Positions 37,129 through 46,094 of a stretch of DNA of 64,000 nt are shown here, piece by piece. The translations under genes were made by a program, and so were the position numbers. The DNA comes from JBEKHT01 sp049511715 (GTDB lineage Bacteria > Chloroflexota > Anaerolineae > Anaerolineales > RBG-16-64-43), in assembly GCA_049511715.1 (NCBI GenBank), contig JBEKXU010000001.1, positions 123,922 to 187,921 on the forward strand, written 5' to 3'. Position 1 is the first letter of the stretch, and every line of letters begins with the position of its first letter. Below the pieces are notes generated by a model. It worked only from the letters and a program-made list of their open reading frames with translations, did not search any database and was not told the DNA's origin.

Positions 37129-38697
37129 TCAGGATTGGTTCTTGCCAAACCGGTCGTAGCAGCCCTGCGTCAAGTCCGCCTTCTGACTGATCAGGATGTT
37201 CTTCTGAATCTTGTCGCTGGCGCTCTTCGGAAACTCCCTCACGTATTCGATGTAGCGCGGCACTTTGAACTTGGCGATCCTCTCCAGGCAGAAGGAGACA
37301 ATCTCCTCCGGCGGGATCTTTTGCGGGGTCTCTCCCGCTGGCGGGAGGATGTAGGCCTTCACCTCCTCGCCTCGCACCTCGTCCGGCACCGGCACCACGG
37401 CGGCTTCCGCGATCTTAGGGTGGCTCATCAGCACCTGCTCGACCTCGATGGCGGAGATATTGTCGCCCATCCGCCGAATCATGTCTTTCTTGCGGCTGAC
37501 GAAATAGTAGTTGCCTTTCTCATCCTGGCGGAACAGGTCGCCCGTTCGGAAGTACTCGCCCAGGAACGACTTGGCGTTTTCCTGCGGCTTCTTGTAATAC
37601 CCCTGGAAGATCCCCTGCCCCTTGACCAGCAGTTCTCCCATCTGTCCCCGGAGGACATCCTTGCCGGTGTTGTCGACGATCCGGAGCTCGCGGAAAGCCG
37701 GGGGCTTGCCAACGGACCCGGACCCCACCATGTGCGTGTCCTCCAAGGGCACCTGGGTGCCGACTCCGATTTCGGTCATCCCGTACACCTCGCGCGCGGT
37801 CAGGTGGAAGCGGTCCTCGAACTCCTTGTGCAGCGCCGGCGGGAAGGCGCTGAGCAGCGCGAACTTCAGATGCAGGTTCTTCGTGTCGATCGCATCGGCC
37901 AGGTGGAGCATCTCGGGAAACGCCCACGAGGCTGTAATGGGGTACTGCTGGATGCAGCGCGCCAGATTCTCCGGGGAGATCTTGTCGACCAGCACGATGC
38001 CGCAACCCGAGTAGAGGCCCATCAGCAGCTCCCATTGCGGGTCCATGTAGTAGAACGGGCTTAAGGTGAGGAATACATCCTCCGGCGTCATCGTCTGCGC
38101 AGCATACTTACCCAACACAAGCCAGTACTCATGTGTCGTGATCGCCGCCTTGGGGAAGCCTGTGGTCCCGGAGGTGTACTGCAGGTTCATCAGATCCTCC
38201 AGGGCCGGGGGCCGCAGGCTCAGCTGGGCAGGCATTTTTGCGGCGGATAGCCGCAGGTCAATCTCGCCCGCCCCTTCTCCCGCCCCGATCCGGAACACCT
38301 TTTGGATCTTGTGGTTCTCGGGTGGAACCTTGCGGAAGATCGGAAGGTAGTCGCTGTGGATCACCAGAGCCGTGGAATCTGAGTCGCCGAGGATATATCC
38401 CAGGTCCCGGACCTGATATCGGTTGTTGACCGGCACCATCACGGCCCCGAGCTTGGCCAGGGCCAGCCAGGTGAGCGGAAACTCCGAGCAGTTCGGGAGC
38501 ATCACGCTCACGTGGGTGCCGCGTTCGACCCCCGCCTGCTTGAGGGCGTTGGCAAACTGGTTGACCTGTGCGTTCAGGTCTGCGAAGCTGTAGGTCACTC
38601 CCTCCTGGTCGACGGTGAGGAACTTCCGGGCGCCAAACCGGGCGGCGGCGGCTTCCACCACGGTGCCGATATTCGCTTCCAGATCCATCCTTGCCAT
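37129..38697 (-). CDS. AMP-forming acyl-CoA synthetase
   Basis: A 522-residue member of the ANL superfamily that activates a carboxylic acid to acyl-AMP and then acyl-CoA. Motifs: YTSGTTGFPKAA near residue 174, VYGMTE near 312, YFRTGDLFRQDEKGNYYFVS near 395, then KKDMIRRMGDNISAIEVE, and the catalytic lysine in KSASDKIQKN near 495. The set resembles crotonobetaine/carnitine-CoA ligases and medium-chain ligases. The acid is not predictable. It follows the ECF transporter and the amidohydrolase-like gene on the same strand, so it may activate the imported compound. Confidence 0.92.
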   Translation of the reverse strand: MARMDLEANIGTVVEAAAARFGARKFLTVDQEGVTYSFADLNAQVNQFANALKQAGVERGTHVSVMLPNCSEFPLTWLALAKLGAVMVPVNNRYQVRDLGYILGDSDSTALVIHSDYLPIFRKVPPENHKIQKVFRIGAGEGAGEIDLRLSAAKMPAQLSLRPPALEDLMNLQYTSGTTGFPKAAITTHEYWLVLGKYAAQTMTPEDVFLTLSPFYYMDPQWELLMGLYSGCGIVLVDKISPENLARCIQQYPITASWAFPEMLHLADAIDTKNLHLKFALLSAFPPALHKEFEDRFHLTAREVYGMTEIGVGTQVPLEDTHMVGSGSVGKPPAFRELRIVDNTGKDVLRGQMGELLVKGQGIFQGYYKKPQENAKSFLGEYFRTGDLFRQDEKGNYYFVSRKKDMIRRMGDNISAIEVEQVLMSHPKIAEAAVVPVPDEVRGEEVKAYILPPAGETPQKIPPEEIVSFCLERIAKFKVPRYIEYVREFPKSASDKIQKNILISQKADLTQGCYDRFGKNQS

Positions 38698-38757
38698 GTC
38701 TCCATCCCTCCACGTCCGGCTGGGGCCGGGCCGGCTCGCCAGGATTCAGGGTTGCGG

Positions 38758-39705
38758 CTATCCCAGGTTGAAAAGCCGCAGGGCGTTCTGATACAGCCAT
38801 TTCTCCTTCACGGACTCCTTCAGCGGCAGGGCCCTCATTTCCTCGACAATCTGGCGGATCGGAAGGCCCAAATCGCCCGCGCCCGAGGCGAAGACGATCT
38901 GGTCTTGAAGCAGGGTGTTGCCAAACTGCATCAGCATCTCCCACCCGGAGCCGGGCGTGGCGAGATGTTTTGGGCGGTTCGAGCTGGTATCGATGTACAC
39001 GTTCCGGTGCCGGCGCGCCACCCCGACCAGGTCTGGGACCCAGGGCCAGCCGCCGCAATCCGCCACGATCCTGAGGTCCGGGAACGCCATGGCCACCGCA
39101 TCCACATGCTTCGGGTGGGCGATGTCCATCGGCAGCTCCGTGTTGTAGTTCATCGCCGTGTAGATGAATACCGGGATCCCAAGCTCCGCGGCCTTGGCAT
39201 ACAGGGGAAAGAAGAGCGGATCGTCCGCCCTGATCTTCCAGTCAAATGGCGAAGCGTAGAACGCGACCATCCCGAGCGCTCGAATCGCCCGCTCGAGTTC
39301 CCGTACGGCCTTCATCCCGTCGAAGGGGTTGAGGAGCGCCCTCCCCTTGAATCGCCGGGGCCAGCGGCGCACGAATGCCGCCGTCTTGTCGAGATCGTCC
39401 GTGTCCACCAGGCCCCATTCGATCTCCGCTTCATCCAGCTCGTGAACGAACGCCTCGGGAGAGACGGTGAGCATCTGCGCCACGGAATCGAGGAACGAGA
39501 GGAACTCCGCCTCGCTGAGCGCCTGTCGCTTGGCGTCGATCTCTTCCAGCGTGGTCCCCAGCGCTGCGGCCCAGCGCGGCCCGAAGATGCGCCGGTAATT
39601 GGCGACCCCCCGGGCTTCTTTCTCGAGGAAGATCCTTCGGATCTTTTTCGCAATGTCCTCTGTGGAGGCCGGTGGCTCGAGCCTCAGGTCAATCACCTTT
39701 CCCAC
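38758..39705 (-). CDS. Amidohydrolase_2-fold protein lacking the usual metal ligands
   Basis: A 315-residue TIM-barrel-like protein of the amidohydrolase-2 type, recognised from FYASPFDWKIRADDPLFFPL near residue 150, AAELGIPVFIYTA, DLRIVADCGGWPWVPDLVGV near 215, VYIDTSSNRP and QNALRLFNLG at the end. The N-terminal strand reads VIDLRLEPP where family members have HxH, IYTA stands where a metal histidine is expected, ADCGGWPW replaces the HxGG(W/F)P form, and FASGAGDLG replaces the (G/S)(S/T)DYP aspartate. So the metal centre seems lost. The start is GTG 39705 behind GAGGAGG, 14 bp after ecfT. It may be a non-hydrolytic lyase/isomerase or a binding protein. Confidence 0.75.
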   Translation of the reverse strand: MGKVIDLRLEPPASTEDIAKKIRRIFLEKEARGVANYRRIFGPRWAAALGTTLEEIDAKRQALSEAEFLSFLDSVAQMLTVSPEAFVHELDEAEIEWGLVDTDDLDKTAAFVRRWPRRFKGRALLNPFDGMKAVRELERAIRALGMVAFYASPFDWKIRADDPLFFPLYAKAAELGIPVFIYTAMNYNTELPMDIAHPKHVDAVAMAFPDLRIVADCGGWPWVPDLVGVARRHRNVYIDTSSNRPKHLATPGSGWEMLMQFGNTLLQDQIVFASGAGDLGLPIRQIVEEMRALPLKESVKEKWLYQNALRLFNLG

Positions 39706-39718
39706 AATGGCCTCCTCT

Positions 39719-40552
39719 TCATAGCGGACCAACCCCGAATCCGATGTACAGCCCAAGGAAAGCTCCCATCACGAGAATCCAGAACAGCGAGAAGATCCAG
39801 TCGGCCCGGGTCATTTTCAGCTGGTGGTGAAGGGTGAACCGGCTCGTCCCGTAGGCCCGGGATTCAACGGCCCGCGTGGTGTAGTCCGAGAGGCGCACGG
39901 TCTCCGTCAGGACCGGAATGGTGACCGGCAGAAACTGGCGGGCCATGTTCACCGGGTTGCCGAAGGTCAGCTCCCAGCCGCGCAGTCTCTGGGCGGCGAT
40001 CACGGTCGAGAGTTTCTTGAAAATGTATGGAAAGAAGCGGTAGGCCACCATCACAATAAAGACCAGCTTTGCAGGCAGGTGGGCCTTGCTGAGCAGATAT
40101 ACCAGGTCATTCGGCCGCGTGCTGTACATGAACACCGCGATCATCAGCACCATGGTGATGCTCCGCAGCGTCTGTCCGGCCGTGTACATCAGCCCCCCGA
40201 TGGTGACCGCCATCGGCCCCAGAAAGAAATGCTCTCCGGCAATTTGCCACAGACTCACGCCCACCAGCCCCGGGTAGCGGGTAAAGACCCCTGGTCGCGC
40301 CAGCCAAAGGCTGGTAATGAAGTAGCCGATCAGTCCCAGTAGCACGACATAACCAAACGGCTTGGACCAGCTTCGCCAGGGCAGCTTCCCCAGGAGGAAA
40401 AACGGCAGGTTGATCAGGAACAGGACGAGCAGCGGCAGCGGATCAAAGTAGATCGAGAGGATGATGCCCATGGCGATGACCCACACCGCCTTGGAGGCCG
40501 GGTGCAGGCGGTGGAGCAGCGTGCTGCGTTGGGTGTAAACGAAAAGGGCCAT
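39719..40552 (-). CDS. ecfT: Energy-coupling factor transporter transmembrane protein EcfT
   Basis: A 277-residue membrane protein that couples the two ATPase domains to the substrate-binding S component. It has five to six transmembrane segments (about 22-55, 62-85, 105-140, 155-180 and 250-270). It carries the coupling-helix motif AAQRLRGWELT near residue 190 and ESRAYGTSRFT near 230, the paired A-R-G / A-R-(A/G) signatures of EcfT. The start is ATG 40552, 5 bp after the ATPase stop. Other ECF genes follow the same order S-A-T. Confidence 0.92.
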   Translation of the reverse strand: MALFVYTQRSTLLHRLHPASKAVWVIAMGIILSIYFDPLPLLVLFLINLPFFLLGKLPWRSWSKPFGYVVLLGLIGYFITSLWLARPGVFTRYPGLVGVSLWQIAGEHFFLGPMAVTIGGLMYTAGQTLRSITMVLMIAVFMYSTRPNDLVYLLSKAHLPAKLVFIVMVAYRFFPYIFKKLSTVIAAQRLRGWELTFGNPVNMARQFLPVTIPVLTETVRLSDYTTRAVESRAYGTSRFTLHHQLKMTRADWIFSLFWILVMGAFLGLYIGFGVGPL

Positions 40553-40557
40553 GGCGA

Positions 40558-42267
40558 TTACATCGCTCTTGCAATCAGGTCCGCCAGGTCCGCTGGGGTG
40601 CGCAGCGGGGGCAAGTGGCTCCACCCCAGCAGGGCGGCCAGACGGTAAATGTCGGGGGGCGAGAGCGAGGCCTCCTCGAGGATCGGCAGCTCTGAGAACA
40701 CCTTGGTGGGCGGGCCCTCGATCAGGACGTTTCCGGCATGCATGACCACGACCCGCCGGGCGAACTGCGCCACCAGGTCCATCTCGTGGGTAATGAAAAT
40801 CACCGTGGTCCCGGAATCGACCAGTTCCTCCAGCACTCGCATGATTTCCAGCGACTCGAGCCGGTCCAGCCCCGTGGTCGGCTCATCTACCACTAAGACC
40901 GCGGGCTGCATGGCCACAAGCGAAGCGATGGCAATCTTGGTTCTGAGGCCGCGCCGCAGGCTCTTGGGCGGCGCCTCGACATCGTCTTGGAGCCCGAAGC
41001 GCGCCAGCACCGACTCCAGGCGGCGCTTGCGCTCCTCCTCCCCGATCCCCAGGTTCTTCAAGCCGTACTCGATCTCTTCCCGCACGGACTCCTGAAAGAG
41101 CTGGTCGTCGGGATTCTGGAAGACATAGTTCACATGCCGGATCAGCTCGCGCAGCGGTGTGTTCCGCACGTCAAGTCCGTCCACCAGCACCCGGCCCTCC
41201 CGGTTCGTCGGCTGCAGGATGCCGACCAGATGATGGGCCAGAGTGGACTTGCCCGATCCATTCTGCCCGACGATGGCGGTGAACTCCCCCCGCTCGAATT
41301 GCACATCGATGGATTTCAACGCGGCAAGCCCGTCCCCGTAAACGTGCTCGAGGCGTTGAACCTTGACAATCGTGTCTTCCTTTGGAGGGGTGGGAGGAAC
41401 TCGGATCTCCGGCGAGGCGCCGTTTGGGTGAAGTTTCCAGCGCAGCGCCTCAGCGGCCTCTTGAAAAGTAAGCGGCAGCGCCTGCTCCCAGAGGCCCCGC
41501 TGGCGCAGTTCCCAGAAGACCTCCATCGTCGGCGGCAGCTTGACGCCCACCTGCAGCAGGGTCCCCACATCGCCGAAGACCTGCTCCGGCGTGCCGTTCT
41601 TGATCACGCGCCCCTCATCAAAAAGCAGCACCCTGTCCGCGAGGTCGATCACCAGCTCGGGATTCTGTTCGACTACAAGGATCGTGGACCGGGTTTCTGC
41701 GGCCAGCGACTTGAGGATGGAAATGATTCGGGCACGCCCGAGGGGATCAAGCATCGAGGTGGGTTCATCCAGGGCCAGGATCTCCGGCCGCATCGCCAGC
41801 GTTCCGGCCATCGCCAGGCTCTGCATTTCTCCCCCGGAGAGCGTGAAAGGGTTGCGGTCCTCAAAGCCGAGCAGCCGCGTGTACTGGAGCGCCTGACGGA
41901 CGCTCGCGCGAATTTCTTCCGGCCTCAGGCCCAAATTGGATGGGCCAAAGGCCACGTCGTCCTCGACGGTCAGGGAGACGATTTGGGTGTCCGGATCCTC
42001 GAACACCATGCCCACTTCGCGCGAGAGTTCCGCGACACTCGCCGCCTTGGTGCTTCGCCCCTTGATGAGGACCTCGCCAGTCAGGTTACCGGGGATCTGG
42101 TGCGGGATCAGCCCGTTGAGCAATTGCAGGAAGGTGGACTTGCCTGCGCCGGTGGGTCCGGTGATGACAACAAACTCGCCGGCGGAGATGTCCAAGGAGA
42201 CATCCTGCAGGGCCGGCCGGTCAGACTGCCAGTAGGTGAAAGAAACGTTACGAAGTTTGACGGTCAA
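40558..42267 (-). CDS. ECF transporter ATPase, two fused ABC domains
   Basis: A 569-residue protein with two ABC cassettes in tandem, the EcfA1-EcfA2 pair in one chain. First cassette: Walker A VITGPTGAGKSTFLQLL near residue 34, signature TLSGGEMQSLAMAG near 142, Walker B ILALDEPTSMLDPLGRA. A linker with PPTPPKED follows near 290. Second cassette: Walker A GQNGSGKSTLAHHLVG near 325 and Walker B VLVVDEPTTGLDRLES near 462, but its signature reads SLRRGLRTKIAIAS instead of LSGGQ. It energises uptake with EcfT and the S component. ATG 42267 follows the S-component gene closely. Confidence 0.93.
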   Translation of the reverse strand: MTVKLRNVSFTYWQSDRPALQDVSLDISAGEFVVITGPTGAGKSTFLQLLNGLIPHQIPGNLTGEVLIKGRSTKAASVAELSREVGMVFEDPDTQIVSLTVEDDVAFGPSNLGLRPEEIRASVRQALQYTRLLGFEDRNPFTLSGGEMQSLAMAGTLAMRPEILALDEPTSMLDPLGRARIISILKSLAAETRSTILVVEQNPELVIDLADRVLLFDEGRVIKNGTPEQVFGDVGTLLQVGVKLPPTMEVFWELRQRGLWEQALPLTFQEAAEALRWKLHPNGASPEIRVPPTPPKEDTIVKVQRLEHVYGDGLAALKSIDVQFERGEFTAIVGQNGSGKSTLAHHLVGILQPTNREGRVLVDGLDVRNTPLRELIRHVNYVFQNPDDQLFQESVREEIEYGLKNLGIGEEERKRRLESVLARFGLQDDVEAPPKSLRRGLRTKIAIASLVAMQPAVLVVDEPTTGLDRLESLEIMRVLEELVDSGTTVIFITHEMDLVAQFARRVVVMHAGNVLIEGPPTKVFSELPILEEASLSPPDIYRLAALLGWSHLPPLRTPADLADLIARAM

Positions 42268-42282
42268 GGGTCGCTGCCGCCT

Positions 42283-43092
42283 TTAGGTCTTGCCCGCCTG
42301 CGGTCTTGCCGCCTTTCCCCAGCGGGTCCGGTTCATGGCCTCCAAGGCGCCGACAGCGATCAGGGTGATGACAGCCAGGACGATCAACCCGCCGATCAGA
42401 TATTGAAAAGCGTAGGGGAGGACAACCGCGGCCCCCAGGTAGCCGACAGACTCGCCCACGATCAGCACGTACCAGACCACGAACAGGCCCAGCAACATGA
42501 GGCCGTAGCCCCGGCTCCGCTTTGCGGCCGACTGGACATCGCGTATCCACTGGAAGTAGACGATGCTGGACAACGCCACCACGACCGCATCCGAACTCAT
42601 CCAAAGCGGCATGGTCAGCAGCGGGTCCGAATAGCCCCCGACGATCAGCGTGCTCAGGATGTAGCCGACCCACCCGCCGAGCAACCCTTCCGGAAGCCCG
42701 AAGTACATGGCTGCGAAAACCGGAGGCACGGTGCGGATCGACCAGCCGAGCACGGGGATCTTAACGAAGGCGAAGACGATGGTCGCTGCGGCGATCAGCG
42801 CGATCCGCACAATGCGCTGGTTGGAGAAGACTTCGACCTTCTGTCCCTCCTGATACCAGGGCAGAAGCCAAGTTTTGTTTTCCGTGAAGTAAGCCCACAT
42901 CATGATGATCAGCCCGGCGTACAAGAGGTTGAAGACGTAATCCAGCACAATGCGGCCGGGAGCCCGAGGCACGCCGGAGTTCAGAGGAGTGAAGAGGCCA
43001 ATGATGTACAGGGCCAAGCCGAGGACGGCCAGGGCCGCCCCCGCCTGCATCAAGTGAGAGGTTCGAAACAGGGTCGCAAGTCGTTTGAACAT
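42283..43092 (-). CDS. ECF transporter substrate-binding (S) component
   Basis: A 269-residue membrane protein with about seven hydrophobic segments. The N-terminus MFKRLATLFRTSH precedes two segments, and the core starts at RIALIAAATIVFAFVKIPVL. It contains SIRTVPPVFAAMYFGLPEGL near residue 105, the helix-loop pattern of S components where P/G-rich turns face the substrate, and a long C-terminal pair of helices. It should bind a vitamin or other small scarce compound with high affinity. I cannot name it. ATG 43092 is preceded by GAGGAGG. It begins the S-A-T-amidohydrolase-ligase unit. Confidence 0.8.
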   Translation of the reverse strand: MFKRLATLFRTSHLMQAGAALAVLGLALYIIGLFTPLNSGVPRAPGRIVLDYVFNLLYAGLIIMMWAYFTENKTWLLPWYQEGQKVEVFSNQRIVRIALIAAATIVFAFVKIPVLGWSIRTVPPVFAAMYFGLPEGLLGGWVGYILSTLIVGGYSDPLLTMPLWMSSDAVVVALSSIVYFQWIRDVQSAAKRSRGYGLMLLGLFVVWYVLIVGESVGYLGAAVVLPYAFQYLIGGLIVLAVITLIAVGALEAMNRTRWGKAARPQAGKT

Positions 43093-43292
43093 TCCGTGGC
43101 CTCCTCTGGGTGTGGATTTCGGACTTGCTGGTCGGAATTGCTCATGAAAGGATACATCAGGCCCGGTCAGGAAGCAATTGCGAAGTAGAGCGGACTGACC
43201 AGTTCCCTGGAAGGCGAGAGAAATCAGGTGGGAACCATCCCTCCTGTCCTGTTTCAGGAGGGATGGCATTCAGTTTGAGGAATGGTTCGCCC

Positions 43293-43418
43293 AGGGGACA
43301 CTTCGGGCTGGCTGGGATGCTCGAGCGGGCCCAGGTGGCAGGAGTCAGGCTGACCATTGATACTCAGCCCAACCGCGGGACGACGATCCGTCTCCTCATC
43401 CATGGATGCCTCGGATGA
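43293..43418 (+). pseudogene. 3' remnant of a NarL-type sensor histidine kinase
   Basis: The frame ending at TGA 43418 reads GHFGLAGMLERAQVAGVRLT, then IDTQPNRGTTIRLLI. GHFGL-x-(G/A)-M-x-E-R-A-x-x-x-G-(G/V)-x-x-x-I-x-(S/T)-x-P-x-x-G-T is the G2 box and C-terminus of HisKA_3-type kinases. Nothing recognisable precedes it, so more than 300 residues are lost. It still overlaps the start of its partner regulator by 4 bp (ATGA at 43415). Confidence 0.75.
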
Positions 43419-44176
43419 AAGTCATGATCTGCGAGGATCAGGCCAACGTCCGCGAAGGCCTGGAGCGGCTCCTCAAGCTGGAGCAGGACATGGAGATCGT
43501 GGGATTGGCGCAGGACGGAGCCGAGGCGGTCGAGTTGGTTCCCAAGACCTCACCGGATGTCATCTTAATGGACTTGAAGATGCCCGTCATGAACGGCGTG
43601 GTTACGACGCGGCGGATCGACGCGGAATATCCTGCGATGAGGGTCCTGGTCCTGACCCCCTTTGGCGACAGCGAAGGGGTCTTTGATGCTATTCGGGCTG
43701 GGGCGTCGGGGTATTTATTGAAGGACACCCCTCGGGAGAAGATGGTTGAAACCGTCCGGGGGACCATGATGGGGAAGTCCTATGTGGATCCGCCCGGGGC
43801 CGGAAAACTGCTGGATCAGGTGGCGAGCTAGCAAGAACAACCTGAGACCATGATTGCGGAGAAGCTGACCGTGAGCGAAGTGGATGTGCTGAGGCTCATT
43901 GCGCGTGGGTTTTCTAATTCAGATATTGCTGAACGGCTCCATCTCTCCGAGGACACGGTGCGGAGTCACGTCAGCTCGATCTTGTCGGAACTAGATGTCT
44001 CCGACCGTACCCCGGCAGTGATTATCGACATCCGGCATGGTCTGGAAGGGCAGGGACCTGCCCTTCCCCGGGAACCCAACGTACGGCACATCTCACAAGT
44101 TGCCCATTCAAGAGCCAGAAGGCAAGCCCGCGCCTACTTGGCACGTCCCTGGCGGTCATCCGTGATGAGGGGCTGA
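43415..44176 (+). pseudogene. LuxR/NarL-type response regulator interrupted by an in-frame TAG
   Basis: From ATG 43415 the receiver domain is intact: MKVMICEDQANVREGLERLL, phospho-acceptor Asp53 in ILMDLKMPVMNG, GASGYLLKDTPREKMV near 100. The frame stops at TAG 43829-43831 after LLDQVAS. The same frame reopens at once as QEQPETMIAEKLTVSEVDVL, then RLIARGFSNSDIAERLHLSE, TVRSHVSSILSELDVSDRT and AVIIDIRHGL, a normal GerE/LuxR helix-turn-helix. One nonsense codon in the interdomain linker therefore separates the domains. The last part to 44176 is beyond the family end. A receiver-only and a DNA-binding-only product could still be made, the latter from ATG 43850. Confidence 0.8.
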
Positions 44177-45050
44177 GCGTGCCTGTCGCGCTCTGCCCCT
44201 AGTGGTCAGGAGCCGCTGTATTCAGATACACAGCTCTGGGTAGCTATTGTTGGAGCAGATCGCGAGGCCGTCTCGTGAATTTCGAAGGCAAGCCATCCGT
44301 CCAGTTCCTGAAGATGTGACGGGGAACGGTGGCGCAGGAGGTCTGGGCCCTCGTTGGCAATCACTACCGACTCGAGAGGCGGCCCTTTGCCCATCCCTCC
44401 GTGTTCCCCTTTTGGTCGGATGACGTAGAATGGAAGGCGTTAGAGCAGATGGGGCTCATTTGCGGGCTTAAGGCGAGAGGGCTTGCGGCAAGGGGGCGCT
44501 CCCTTGTCACAAGGGGTAATTGGGGGGGGCGGGACGGGTGGGTGTGGCTCAGGTCACAGCAGGCGGGAATCTCCTTCTGCGCCTCGCGGGGAGGAGGCTG
44601 TCAAGCGAATGCGTCCACGGGTGCCGCTGGCCAGTCGCCAGGAGGGGATGACGGAATTGTCCCGCGCGAACGGGACCTCAGGCCTGGGCTCAGACGATAG
44701 ACGAGAAGTCGTGTCGGGTAAGGACCGACATTGGCTCGGTGAATTGGTATCGCGGTCGATGCTTCATTCCTCGTGGAGGGTGCGGGAAGAGCCGCTCAAT
44801 GGGAGTTTCAACAGCAGGCCGCGAGACCAGTTCTTCAACCGGATACACCTGAACCGGTTGCGGGAACCGACGTGCTGACCTAGGGGTAAAGGTTCGAACG
44901 CAATCGCGGGTCGTTGCAAAGGCAGATTGTAGACCGCTGTCCCTTTGCAAACCCGTGCCGCACTTCTGATGGGACCGGCGCTCGCCGCGCCAGCGACTTT
45001 CGGACAAACCTGGACAATTTTCCGGAAACCCGGGGTAGCTCAACAACCAA
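44177..45050. other. 874-bp stretch without gene
   Basis: I see no supported gene. Open frames here do not resemble known proteins. Confidence 0.4.
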
Positions 45051-46094
45051 ATGGCCATTTCCCAATTGCACAGTGAGATCCTCGAGCAACCCGTCGCTCT
45101 GCAGCGCCTGCTGGATGCGGAGACCACCCATGTCCACAAGCTGGCGGAGATCATACGGAAACGCTCTCCGCGCTATCTGATGCTGGCGGCGCGCGGCTCG
45201 TCGGATAACGCCGCTCGCTACGGTCAATATCTTTTTGGCGCTCACAACCATCTGGCTGTGGGCCTGGCCACGCCTTCGCTGTTCACTCTCTACCAATCCC
45301 CGCCCGATCTGAAAGAAGCTCTGGTGCTGGCCGTATCTCAATCGGGCCAGTCCCCGGATATCTGCGCCGTGGTCGAGAAGGGCCGCGAGCAGGGAGCGCT
45401 GACGGTTGCGGTGACCAATGATCCCTCCTCCCCGCTGGCCGCTTTGGCGGAGCACAACATCAACTTGAACGCCGGCCCAGAACGCAGTATCGCCGCCACA
45501 AAGACATACACCGCTTCCCTTCTGGCCTTGGCGATGCTCTCTGCCGCGCTTTCCGGAGAGGCCGGGGAACAGCGGGCGCTCCGGGGGCTGCCGGCCCTGG
45601 TCGAAGAAACTCTCGGCCAGGCAGAGGAGATCGTCTCGGCCGCAGCCGCCTACCGCCGGGCGAAGGGGTGCGTGGTGCTGGGGCGCGGGTACAACTACGC
45701 CACGGCCTTTGAGATTGCCCTGAAACTAAAAGAACTGACCTATCTCCTGGCCGAACCATACTCGACGGCCGACTTCATGCACGGCCCGGTGGCGCTGGTC
45801 CAGGATGGATTTCTGGTTGTGGCGGTTGTGGCCGATGGCCGGCCCGCGGAGGAATTGACCAATTTCCTTGGGGAGCTCAAGCGGCGCCGGGCACAGTTGG
45901 TCGTTGTCTCCCCCTTGGCCGCGGCCCTCTCGCTAGGCGACACCCGAGTCGCCCTGCCCGCGGGCATCCCCGAATGGCTCTCGCCCGTCGTGGCCGTGAC
46001 TCCCGGGCAGCTGTTCGCCCTGGGCCTGTCCCAGGCCCGTGGCATTGACCCGGACCAGCCGCGCGGGCTGCACAAGGTCACCCTCACCAGCTGA
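45051..46094 (+). CDS. Double-SIS-domain protein, GlmS C-terminal/AgaS-like isomerase or deaminase
   Basis: A 347-residue cytoplasmic protein made of two sugar-isomerase domains without the glutaminase domain of GlmS. The first SIS has MLAARGSSDNAARYGQYLFG near residue 43, AVSQSGQSPDICAVVEKG near 93 and NAGPERSIAATKTYTASLLA near 140. The second has VVLGRGYNYATAFEIALKLK near 207, then ELTYLLAEPYSTADFMHGP, which is the GlmS-like catalytic region. Related proteins deaminate glucosamine-6-phosphate or process fructosamine phosphates. ATG 45051 is taken, and a downstream start is possible. No neighbouring gene refines the substrate. Confidence 0.88.
   Translation: MAISQLHSEILEQPVALQRLLDAETTHVHKLAEIIRKRSPRYLMLAARGSSDNAARYGQYLFGAHNHLAVGLATPSLFTLYQSPPDLKEALVLAVSQSGQSPDICAVVEKGREQGALTVAVTNDPSSPLAALAEHNINLNAGPERSIAATKTYTASLLALAMLSAALSGEAGEQRALRGLPALVEETLGQAEEIVSAAAAYRRAKGCVVLGRGYNYATAFEIALKLKELTYLLAEPYSTADFMHGPVALVQDGFLVVAVVADGRPAEELTNFLGELKRRRAQLVVVSPLAAALSLGDTRVALPAGIPEWLSPVVAVTPGQLFALGLSQARGIDPDQPRGLHKVTLTS

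Noticed and set aside
40987..43188. A 733-codon plus-strand frame opposite the ECF genes
   Set aside because: The longest open frame in the window, but it is antisense to two well-supported genes, is rich in Arg, Asp and His as expected for a shadow frame, and has no motif.
43829..43831. TAG read as pyrrolysine in the response regulator, prompted by the MttB homologue in the window
   Set aside because: The MttB homologue itself has no TAG, no pyl genes are seen, and response regulators are not known Pyl proteins. A nonsense mutation beside a lost kinase is simpler.
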